A stretch of DNA of 5,228 nucleotides from an uncultured Anaerococcus sp. Lineage in GTDB: Bacteria > Bacillota_A > Clostridia > Tissierellales > Peptoniphilaceae. The stretch covers positions 1 to 5,228 of the forward strand of contig CAMEGY010000082.1 of assembly GCA_945916625.1 (NCBI GenBank). Direction: 5' to 3'. A program made the position numbers and the translations under genes. Below, in pieces: positions 1 to 5,228 of the stretch. Positions within the stretch are counted from its first letter, which is position 1, and every line of letters begins with the position of its first letter. Under the pieces are notes generated by a model that saw nothing but the letters and a program-made list of their open reading frames with translations, was not told the DNA's origin and did not search any database.

Positions 1-568
1 CTTTATTATTTTCTTTTAATTTTTTACCTACACCTGAGACTGTGCCACCAGTACCGACACCCGCTATAAAAGCATCTGGTGTTATTTCAGCTAAAATTTC
101 TGGACCTGTTGTTTCATAGTGAGCTTTAATATTAGCAGGATTTGAAAATTGGTCTGGTAAGAAATAGCCATTTTCTTCTGCAAGTTCCTTAGCCTTATCA
201 ACCGCACCTTGTAAAGCTCCTTCTGTTGTTCTTATAACCTTAGCTCCATAAGCCATGGCAAGCTTAGCTCTTTCTATACTCATAGATGCTGGCATAGTTA
301 GGATTAGGTTATATCCCTTGGCTGCTGCAAGGGCTGCTAAAGCAACTCCAGTATTTCCACTAGTAGGCTCTACTATAGTTCCACCTTTTTTTAATTTTCC
401 AGACTTTTCAGCTTCTTCTATCATATATAGAGCAATTCTATCTTTAATAGAACCAGCAAGATTATTTTTTTCTACTTTTACATAAATATCTGCTCTACCC
501 TCTTTTTTTAGTGAGTTTAGCTTTAAAAGTGGAGTTTTTCCTATTAATTCAGTTGGATTGTTTTTCAT
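1..568 (-). CDS. cysK: Cysteine synthase (O-acetylserine sulfhydrylase), 5' part only
   Basis: This is the N-terminal 189 codons of a fold-type II PLP enzyme; the 3' end lies beyond the left edge. The family makes L-cysteine from O-acetylserine and sulfide in the cytoplasm. Visible marks are the opening NNPTELIGKTPLLKL, the PLP-binding lysine K42 in AGSIKDR (39-44), the substrate loop TSGNTG (69-74), the TMPASMSIER stretch (91-100) typical of CysK, QFSNPANIKAHYETTGPEI (140-158), and the phosphate-binding GVGTGGTVSG (170-179). The ATG at 566-568 has an AAGGAG site (577-582) 8 nt upstream and places the conserved N-terminus correctly, so the start is well supported. The loop before the lysine reads EKNNLAGSIKDR, not the common NPGGSVKDR form. 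CysK is favoured over cystathionine beta-synthase because of the SMSIER stretch and the short N-terminus, but without the C-terminus a related O-acetylserine-dependent synthase cannot be excluded. Confidence 0.88.
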   Translation of the reverse strand, partial: MKNNPTELIGKTPLLKLNSLKKEGRADIYVKVEKNNLAGSIKDRIALYMIEEAEKSGKLKKGGTIVEPTSGNTGVALAALAAAKGYNLILTMPASMSIERAKLAMAYGAKVIRTTEGALQGAVDKAKELAEENGYFLPDQFSNPANIKAHYETTGPEILAEITPDAFIAGVGTGGTVSGVGKKLKENNK

Positions 569-576
569 TTAATATA

Positions 577-582
577 CTCCTT
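577..582 (-). promoter_or_regulatory. Ribosome binding site of cysK
   Basis: AAGGAG on the minus strand lies 8 nt before the ATG at 566-568 and supports that start. The AT-rich stretch behind it (583-667) holds TATAGT- and TATTAT-like hexamers around 615-640 but no convincing -35 box at the right distance, so no promoter is called for cysK. Confidence 0.75.
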
Positions 583-667
583 TTTTTATACATTAATTTG
601 TGATTAGTCTTTTATTTCCTACATAATAACTATACTATAAATTTATATCTTTTAAAATAAAGCTTAA

Positions 668-859
668 GGGGCTGTTGCAGAGTGAATAAATCGTCCCAAT
701 ATCATCAGAGGGATCAATGAGCCCACAGGCTTTTTTCTCGTGAAGTTTCACCTCCTAGAGTAGGTAGGCTAAAAGAATCCTGCCGGCCCAAAGAAGCAAA
801 CTTTAAGAGAGAACCCCGTTATGATGGGACGATAATTATTCACAATTTGCAACAGCCCC
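668..859. mobile_element. MITE-like long inverted-repeat element, 192 bp
   Basis: The 329 bp gap between nhaC and cysK contains one element with long imperfect terminal inverted repeats. Three blocks pair perfectly in order: GGGGCTGTTGCA (668-679) with TGCAACAGCCCC (848-859), GTGAATAA (682-689) with TTATTCAC (836-843), and TCGTCCCA (691-698) with TGGGACGA (825-832). Short asymmetric loops separate them. The middle is less regular: CAGG/CCTG plus a T-run/A-run pairing, then two small hairpins at the tip (GTGA/TCAC at 740-751, CCTA/TAGG at 754-764). The outer CTGTTGCA sequence resembles the ends of several bacterial insertion sequence families, and no transposase is encoded, so a non-autonomous MITE is the best reading. 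Local GC is higher than in the flanks, also suggesting foreign origin. No clear target-site duplication is seen (left flank gcttaa, right flank tagtaa). A structured RNA of similar size is the alternative. Confidence 0.68.
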
Positions 860-897
860 TAGTAAATATTCTTTTATATATAGATTATGGATAACTT

Positions 898-2436
898 TTA
901 ATTTATTTTAGGTACTTTTCCTTCCGCTCTTAGTTTTATTAACTGTTTAGTAGCAAACTCCCTAACTTCTTCTGGGGCTTTAGCTATTTTTTTCATTTTT
1001 GTCTTACCAAGGAGACTTGTATAAGACCCATCAGCCCAAAATATATTTCTTTTTAAACAAGCAGTAACTAGTGCAAAAATAGGATTTAGTAAGTTTACAA
1101 ATGCAAATGGGAAGAAGTTTATTGGGCTTACACCTAATGTCTTCATTTGATAAGCGCCACATGCTGTCCAAGGAAACATAACTGCCCATAAGGTACCTGC
1201 GTCTTCGAGTGTTCTTGAAAGCATATTCCTTGATAAACCAAGTTCATCATACTTATCTTCGTATAAGGGTGCTGGAACACCTATTCCTAGAAATTGATCA
1301 CACATGGTTGCGTCACAAAAGATAGAAGTAAGCATTGTTAATCCAACAAGTCCTCCAACAGTATTAATTCTTTCTTTAAGGTGTGCAAATAATCTTTCAA
1401 TGATTCCTGCTTTTTCTAAGGATCCACCGAATGAAACAGCTAGCAAAATAAGGTTAACTGTCCACATCTGATTATCCATTCCTCCTTTAGCTAAAGCCTT
1501 ATCAACATAATCATTGCCAGTTGCTATGTCAGGTCCATAGTGTAGAATAGAAAAAATTTCAGCGAGACTTCTTTGTTTTTGAAAAATCATAGAAAATACT
1601 AACCCTACTATTACAGATATCATAACTCCTGCTAGGCCTTCAATTCTCAGTATACAAATAAATACTATTAAAAGTATTGGCAAAAGAACTAAAGGGTTTA
1701 AGTTAAAGTTACTAGCCAGTGCCTCTTTAATACCTTCAGCAATATTTGGATCATAATTAACTACATCTGCTCTAAGACCTATCAGACTATAAAGGATAAG
1801 AGATACTAAAAATACTGGTCCAGTTGTAGAAATCATAGCAGTTACGTGATCAAAAAGTCCCGTTTTGGCCACACCTGCAGCAAGGTTAGTAGTATCTGAT
1901 AAGGGAGAAAATTTATCTCCTATGTAGGCTCCTGAAATTACCATACCTGCAGTAATTGCTGGACTAATTCCAAGACCTTGACCTATTGTCATGAATGCTA
2001 TACCTATGGTTGCTGTAGCTGTCCAAGAAGATCCACACGCTAGACTTACTAATGCTGTTATAATACATCCGATAGGCAAAAATAACTTAGGGCTTAAAAA
2101 ATCTAGACCATAATAGATAAGAGCAGGTATTGTTCCCGAGATCATGAATGACGAAATCAATAGCCCTACGGTTAAAAGGATTAATATAGCATCTAGTGTT
2201 GTACTTATTCGCTCAATCATTCCGCCCAACATATCCCTAAAACTTCTGCCACAAATAAGGCCTATTATACATGAGGCCATTATTCCACAAATGAGCGGCA
2301 GGTGGGCTGCATCATATATATTTTCCTCACCATCTATAGCAAAAACAAAAACATAAATCATTAAAAATACCATAGTTAGGATAGGTATGAATGATTCTAA
2401 AAGATTGGGTAATCTTACTTTCTTTTCATTTTTCAT
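898..2436 (-). CDS. nhaC: Na+/H+ antiporter of the NhaC family
   Basis: A 512-residue polytopic membrane protein with about a dozen hydrophobic segments, the usual length for NhaC. Family members exchange Na+ for H+; some are coupled to organic anions, such as the malate/lactate antiporter MleN, so the true substrate is not fixed by sequence. Visible marks are the hydrophobic segments near 14-33, 42-64 and 82-110, GSSWTATATIGIA (135-147), the conserved GDKFSPLSDTTNLA motif (173-186) with acidic and polar residues suited to ion binding, a central loop with the YGPDIATGNDYVDKAL region (about 300-315), and SRTLEDAGTLWAVMFPWTACG (407-427). The tail after about 465 is hydrophilic and cytoplasmic-looking. 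The ATG at 2434-2436 has AAGGAG (2442-2447) 5 nt upstream. The gene appears monocistronic, with its own promoter and operator-like palindromes upstream. No classical terminator follows; the repeat element begins 38 bp after the stop. Confidence 0.87.
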   Translation of the reverse strand: MKNEKKVRLPNLLESFIPILTMVFLMIYVFVFAIDGEENIYDAAHLPLICGIMASCIIGLICGRSFRDMLGGMIERISTTLDAILILLTVGLLISSFMISGTIPALIYYGLDFLSPKLFLPIGCIITALVSLACGSSWTATATIGIAFMTIGQGLGISPAITAGMVISGAYIGDKFSPLSDTTNLAAGVAKTGLFDHVTAMISTTGPVFLVSLILYSLIGLRADVVNYDPNIAEGIKEALASNFNLNPLVLLPILLIVFICILRIEGLAGVMISVIVGLVFSMIFQKQRSLAEIFSILHYGPDIATGNDYVDKALAKGGMDNQMWTVNLILLAVSFGGSLEKAGIIERLFAHLKERINTVGGLVGLTMLTSIFCDATMCDQFLGIGVPAPLYEDKYDELGLSRNMLSRTLEDAGTLWAVMFPWTACGAYQMKTLGVSPINFFPFAFVNLLNPIFALVTACLKRNIFWADGSYTSLLGKTKMKKIAKAPEEVREFATKQLIKLRAEGKVPKIN

Positions 2437-2469
2437 AATAACTCCTTATATACATTATCGTGGTAAATT

Positions 2470-2512
2470 AACTAATTGTATGATACATTAGTTTGATAAA
2501 TTTATCAACTAA
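2470..2512. promoter_or_regulatory. Operator-like overlapping palindromes over the nhaC promoter
   Basis: Two inverted repeats share an arm. The first (2470-2493) has AACTAAT and ATTAGTT arms, extended inward by GTAT/ATAC with one bulged base, and covers the -10 box. The second (2488-2512) contains a perfect 16-bp palindrome, TTGATAAATTTATCAA (2493-2508), inside TTAGTT/AACTAA arms and covers the -35 box. The half-sites AACTAA (2470), TTAGTT (2488) and AACTAA (2507) alternate in orientation at 18 and 19 bp spacing. This layout suits a dimeric repressor, for example of the MarR or Crp/Fnr type; the protein is not in the window. Confidence 0.55.
2480..2508 (-). promoter_or_regulatory. Predicted sigma-A-type promoter of nhaC
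   Basis: On the minus strand a TTGATA -35 box (2503-2508) and a TATCAT -10 box (2480-2485) are separated by exactly 17 bp. Transcription would begin near 2473 and leave a leader of about 37 nt before the nhaC ATG. Both boxes lie inside palindromes, which suggests direct repression. The call rests on sequence match only. Confidence 0.6.
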
Positions 2513-2601
2513 TTTGTTAATGTCTTATTATGTTATTATGATAAAATAAACCTAAGTATCTTGATTAATAATTTCTAATAATATGCACTGTTTATAAGAA
2601 T

Positions 2602-2645
2602 AAAAAAAGAGCCTTAACAAGTTTATAAACTTGTTAAGACCTTTT
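2602..2645 (-). terminator. Intrinsic terminator of rpsB-tsf
   Basis: A perfect 26-nt palindrome (2613-2638, arms CTTAACAAGTTTA) lies 17 bp after the tsf stop. On the minus strand it is followed by GCTC and a run of seven T (2602-2608), the classic Rho-independent pattern. The other side has a short CTTTT, so weak termination on the plus strand is possible but nothing on that strand needs it. Confidence 0.9.
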
Positions 2646-2655
2646 AACTTACTTA

Positions 2656-3324
2656 TTATGCGTTCATTTGGCTTGCTACTTCAGAAGCAAAATCTTCTTC
2701 TTTTTTCTCTATACCTTCGCCAACTTCAAATCTAGAAAATCTTCTAATTTTGATGTTTTCACCAACTTCATTTGCTGTATCTCTTAGAAGTTGTTCAATT
2801 GTTTGGTCAGGATTTTTAATAAAAGCTTGATCTAATAGGCATACTTCTGAGAACCATTTTTTTAGTCTTCCTTCAACCTTTTTTTCAGCTATCATCTTTT
2901 TCTTATCTTCAGGCATGTTGTCACTTGCTTCATTGATAGCTTGGTTGATTAGAATTTCTTTTTGTTCAGCTATATCTGCTTCATCAGCGTCTTCTTCTGA
3001 GATGTATTTTGGAGCGCTTGCAGCAATGTGCATTGCAATATCTCTAGCAAAGTTTTTTACAGTATCAGTATTAGCCGAGAAGTCTGTTTCTGTATTGATT
3101 TCAACAATAACACCAATCTTGTTGTTATGGATGTATGATCCAATAACACCCTCAGCAGCAACTCTACCTGATTTTTTATCTAGAGTAGCTTGCCCTTTTT
3201 CTTTTAAGATTTTTTGAGCTTTATCAATGTCTCCGCCAGCTTCTTCAAGAGCTTTTTTGCAGTCCATCATTCCAGCGGCAGTTCTTTCTCTTAATTCTTT
3301 AACTAATTTTGCACTAATTGCCAT
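2656..3324 (-). CDS. tsf: Translation elongation factor Ts (EF-Ts)
   Basis: EF-Ts is the cytoplasmic exchange factor that releases GDP from EF-Tu. The 222-residue protein has the N-terminal UBA-like domain (about 1-45) with the first family signature, LRERTAAGMMDCKKAL (11-26), then the core domain with TDF (80-82), whose Asp-Phe pair inserts into EF-Tu. The second signature is slightly altered: EINTETDFSAN (75-85), where families usually have Cys or Val before ETDF and Val after it. At 222 residues it is a short form compared with about 290 in Bacillus subtilis, so part of the second core subdomain is reduced; the C-terminal helical end (KIRRFSRFEVGEGI) is present. The ATG at 3322-3324 has an AGAGGAGA-type site about 6 nt upstream. 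It starts 15 bp after the rpsB stop and is surely cotranscribed with it. A terminator follows at once. Confidence 0.97.
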   Translation of the reverse strand: MAISAKLVKELRERTAAGMMDCKKALEEAGGDIDKAQKILKEKGQATLDKKSGRVAAEGVIGSYIHNNKIGVIVEINTETDFSANTDTVKNFARDIAMHIAASAPKYISEEDADEADIAEQKEILINQAINEASDNMPEDKKKMIAEKKVEGRLKKWFSEVCLLDQAFIKNPDQTIEQLLRDTANEVGENIKIRRFSRFEVGEGIEKKEEDFASEVASQMNA

Positions 3325-3339
3325 CTAAATCTCCTCTAC

Positions 3340-4176
3340 TTATTCTGCTTCGTTTTCTTCGAATGCTTGTTCTTTGATATCTTCAGCTGCTTCTTCTAAC
3401 TCTTCATCAGATAATTCTTCTTCAGTTGCTTCTTCAGCTTCATCACTTTCTTCTATTTTATCTTCGAAGTCATCTTCTGAAGGATCAAATTCACTTCCTT
3501 GGTTAGCTTCTATAACAGCATCTGCCATTATTGATGTAATAAGTTTTACTGCTCTAATAGCATCATCGTTTCCTGGAATTGGAACGTCAATGTCATCTGG
3601 ATCACAGTTTGTATCTACTATAGCAATAACTGGGATTCCAAGAATTTTAGCTTCGTGTACAGCTATATCTTCTTCGCCTGGATCTACTACGAATAGAACA
3701 TCTGGTAGTTCTTCCATATCTTTTATACCACCTAGGTTTCTTTCAAGCTTATCCATTTCTTTTTGGTATTCTAGAACTTCTTTTTTTGGTAGAAGATCAA
3801 ATGTGCCATCTTCTTCCATTCTTTCAAATTTTTGAAGTTTTTCAACACTTTTTCTAATTGTTTTAAAGTTTGTCAGCATACCACCTAACCATCTGTGAGA
3901 TACATAGTATTGTCCTGATCTCTTAGCTTCGCTTTGAATTGAATCTTGCGCTTGCTTTTTAGTACCCACAAAAAGTACTCTACCACCATCAGCAACGATA
4001 TCTCTCATAACCTTGTAAGCTTCTTCGATTTGGTTAGCTGTTTTTTGTAAATCTACAATGTAGATTCCGTTTCTTTCTGTGAAGATGAATCTAGACATTT
4101 TAGGATTCCATCTTCTAGTTTGGTGTCCAAAGTGTACACCTGCTTCTAATAATTTTTTCATTGAAACTACTGCCAT
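3340..4176 (-). CDS. rpsB: Small ribosomal subunit protein S2 (uS2)
   Basis: S2 is a late-binding protein of the 30S subunit, placed between head and body near the platform. The 278-residue product opens with [31 protein letters not shown] sequence, followed by [17 protein letters not shown] (30-46), [11 protein letters not shown] (67-77), [17 protein letters not shown] (91-107), [19 protein letters not shown] (158-176) and [13 protein letters not shown] (181-193), all diagnostic. The start is the ATG at 4174-4176: it gives the canonical N-terminus and has a GGAGG site 5 nt upstream. A GTG 24 nt further up would place that site inside the coding region. The ordinary fold ends near 227; the last 51 residues are a tail with 28 Asp/Glu and only two Lys, longer than usual. 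The gene heads the rpsB-tsf unit, with its own predicted promoter and a hairpin-bearing leader. Confidence 0.98.
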   Translation of the reverse strand: MAVVSMKKLLEAGVHFGHQTRRWNPKMSRFIFTERNGIYIVDLQKTANQIEEAYKVMRDIVADGGRVLFVGTKKQAQDSIQSEAKRSGQYYVSHRWLGGMLTNFKTIRKSVEKLQKFERMEEDGTFDLLPKKEVLEYQKEMDKLERNLGGIKDMEELPDVLFVVDPGEEDIAVHEAKILGIPVIAIVDTNCDPDDIDVPIPGNDDAIRAVKLITSIMADAVIEANQGSEFDPSEDDFEDKIEESDEAEEATEEELSDEELEEAAEDIKEQAFEENEAE

Positions 4177-4180
4177 AATT

Positions 4181-4187
4181 ACCTCCG
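4181..4187 (-). promoter_or_regulatory. Ribosome binding site that fixes the rpsB start
   Basis: CGGAGGT on the minus strand lies 4 to 5 nt before the ATG at 4174-4176. It rules in that ATG over the in-frame GTG at 4198-4200, which has no comparable site and would add eight non-conserved residues (MEEKTEVI). Confidence 0.9.
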
Positions 4188-4197
4188 TTTTTTCTTC

Positions 4198-4255
4198 CAC
4201 TCATTTCAGCTGGATAAAAAACCATATTAGGCAACGTTTCATCCATCCATGAGTG
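4198..4255 (-). promoter_or_regulatory. Structured 5' leader of rpsB, possible S2 autoregulatory element
   Basis: The predicted rpsB mRNA leader is about 95 nt long and contains a clear hairpin. An outer 7-bp perfect stem pairs CACTCAT (minus strand, 4249-4255) with ATGAGTG (4198-4204). An inner stem pairs TGGAT with ATCCA (4241-4245 with 4211-4215) and continues by GAAAC against GTTTTTT (around 4216-4240), capped by a loop of roughly 13 nt. A one-sided internal loop separates the two stems. The base of the hairpin is about 11 nt from the ribosome binding site. Leaders bound by S2 control rpsB in enterobacteria; whether this one works the same way is inference. Confidence 0.5.
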
Positions 4256-4276
4256 TGATTATTGTAGTACTAATTT

Positions 4277-4304
4277 AGTATACTCCTTAAAACCTACATT
4301 TCAA
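4277..4304 (-). promoter_or_regulatory. Predicted promoter of rpsB-tsf
   Basis: On the minus strand a TTGAAA -35 box (4299-4304) begins 2 bp after the ftsY stop codon, followed after 16 bp by a TATACT -10 box (4277-4282). Transcription would start near 4270. A second, weaker -10-like hexamer, TACAAT, lies about 14 bp downstream without a good -35. No terminator separates ftsY from rpsB, so read-through from ftsY is also likely. Confidence 0.6.
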
Positions 4305-4306
4305 CA

Positions 4307-5215
4307 TTAAAACATAGCTTCTACAAATGATTTTGAATCAAATTTTTGTAGGTGATCAATCCCCTCACCTACACCTATATATTTTACCGGTACTTCCACT
4401 TCAACTTGTAAAGGATATATCACTCCTCCTTTAGCAGTGCCATCAAGTTTAGTTAGGATAAGACCTGTTATGTCTGTAACATTTTTAAATTCTCTTAATT
4501 GACTTACAGCGTTTTGACCTGTTGTGGCATCTAGAACCAGAAGATTTTCTCTATTAGAATTTACAGCGTGAGTATCAATAGTTCTATTAATCTTTTCTAA
4601 CTCCTGCATTAAATTCTTTTTATTATGAAGCCTTCCTGCTGTGTCACAAATAAGTACATCGACATTTTTACTTCTTGCAGATTTAATAGCATCGAATATA
4701 ACTGCAGAAGGGTCAGCGCCTTCTTTATGAGATATAATATCTACATCAGCTCTGTCAGACCACTCCCTTAATTGATCAATAGCAGCTGCTCTAAAGGTGT
4801 CAGCTGCAGCAAGCATCACACTCTTACCTTCATTCTTAAAATTATTTGCTAGTTTACCAATAGTTGTAGTCTTACCTACACCATTTACGCCAATAACAAG
4901 TATAACGGTTAGTTTGCCTTTTTCAATTTTTATTCTATTATCCAGATTTTTTTCATCCAATTTTTCTATCATTATTTCTTTTAAAACAGGATAGATTTGA
5001 TCTGCTTCTTTGATTGATCTTTGCTTGATTTCTTCTCTTAATTTATCCACTATTTCAATAGTTGAAAACATTCCAATATCGGCAGAAATTAGTATTTCTT
5101 CAAGCTCATCATATAGTTCATCGTCAATTTTTACATTTCTAGTAAATAGATTAGTTAAACTAGAAGTGAAGTTATTTCTAGTTTTACTTAGACCTTTTTT
5201 AAGCCTTTCAAACAT
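4307..5215 (-). CDS. ftsY: Signal recognition particle receptor FtsY
   Basis: FtsY is the membrane-associated SRP-type GTPase that docks SRP-ribosome complexes at the Sec translocon. The 302-residue protein has the helical N domain (about 1-95, with LYDELEEILISADIG at 34-48) and the G domain: P-loop GVNGVGKTT (109-117), DTFRAAAIDQL (139-149), DTAGR (191-195), DATTGQN (229-235), TKLDGTAKGG (255-264) and GVGE (281-284). It lacks the long acidic A domain of enterobacterial FtsY, as in most Firmicutes, and ends soon after the core at VEAMF. The stretch YPLQVEVEVPVKY (267-279) replaces the more usual AIxxExxIPVKF. The ATG at 5213-5215 gives the typical MFERLKKGLSKTR start, but only a weak AAAGAA-like site precedes it and the frame stays open to the window edge. 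Translation may be coupled to an upstream gene (smc in many Firmicutes), which lies outside the window. Confidence 0.96.
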   Translation of the reverse strand: MFERLKKGLSKTRNNFTSSLTNLFTRNVKIDDELYDELEEILISADIGMFSTIEIVDKLREEIKQRSIKEADQIYPVLKEIMIEKLDEKNLDNRIKIEKGKLTVILVIGVNGVGKTTTIGKLANNFKNEGKSVMLAAADTFRAAAIDQLREWSDRADVDIISHKEGADPSAVIFDAIKSARSKNVDVLICDTAGRLHNKKNLMQELEKINRTIDTHAVNSNRENLLVLDATTGQNAVSQLREFKNVTDITGLILTKLDGTAKGGVIYPLQVEVEVPVKYIGVGEGIDHLQKFDSKSFVEAMF

Positions 5216-5228
5216 TGATTCTTTTTTG

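Noticed and set aside
255..485. 76-codon open frame on the plus strand
   Set aside because: It is antisense to the conserved core of cysK and encodes nothing recognisable; other plus-strand frames at 2144-2356, 2915-3217 and 4797-4994 fail for the same reason against nhaC, tsf and ftsY.
569..667. Riboswitch or T-box in front of cysK
   Set aside because: The leader is short and AT-rich, with no conserved riboswitch core, no T-box sequence and no terminator hairpin next to the start.
635..751. 38-codon minus-strand frame starting with GTG at 749-751 and running out of the repeat element
   Set aside because: The only ribosome-binding-like sequence (AGGAGGT, 750-756) overlaps the GTG itself, and most of the frame is the inverted-repeat arm. 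It is more likely a chance frame in the element.
661..866. Target-site duplication around the repeat element
   Set aside because: The flanks (gcttaa on the left, tagtaa on the right) share no convincing direct repeat; the duplication may have decayed or the element may have inserted without one.
3374..3835. 153-codon open frame on the plus strand, rich in serine
   Set aside because: It lies entirely antisense to rpsB. Its serine-rich sequence is just the complement of Glu/Asp codons in the acidic S2 tail, and it has no plausible ribosome binding site.
4177..4200. Upstream GTG start for rpsB adding eight residues
   Set aside because: The added residues are not part of the S2 family, and the strong GGAGG site would fall inside the coding region.
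5208..5228. End of an upstream gene such as smc overlapping the ftsY start
   Set aside because: A TGA at 5208-5210 and a TAA slightly downstream could end an upstream frame, but only 13 bases precede the ftsY ATG in the window, so no gene can be supported.

Overview
The window is a 5.2 kb piece of an AT-rich chromosome in which every recognisable gene lies on the minus strand. Low GC content, strong AAGGAG/GGAGG ribosome binding sites, and the style of the FtsY, S2 and EF-Ts proteins point to a Firmicute. The short EF-Ts and the NhaC and CysK sequences would suit an anaerobic Gram-positive coccus of the Tissierellia/Peptoniphilaceae type, such as an Anaerococcus relative. That placement is an inference from protein style and was not tested by a search.

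In the direction of transcription (high to low coordinates) the window holds: ftsY (SRP receptor GTPase, 4307-5215); a 130 bp gap with a promoter and a structured leader; rpsB (ribosomal protein S2, 3340-4176) and tsf (EF-Ts, 2656-3324), 15 bp apart and ended by a strong intrinsic terminator (about 2602-2645); a promoter region with overlapping palindromes (2470-2512); nhaC (Na+/H+ antiporter family, 898-2436); a 192 bp long-inverted-repeat element that looks like a MITE (668-859); and the first 189 codons of cysK (cysteine synthase, 1-568), which runs off the left edge.

ftsY, rpsB and tsf are housekeeping genes for protein targeting and translation. rpsB-tsf is the usual bicistronic unit and probably has its own promoter just after the ftsY stop. 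The nhaC antiporter appears to be a separately regulated single gene with an operator-like array over its promoter. cysK is separated from nhaC by the repeat element and belongs to amino acid metabolism.

I found no defence system, CRISPR array, tRNA, rRNA or new multi-gene system. The parts worth a second look are non-coding: the MITE-like hairpin element, the hairpin in the rpsB leader (possible S2 autoregulation), and the palindromes over the nhaC promoter. The long acidic tail of S2 is the main protein-level oddity.
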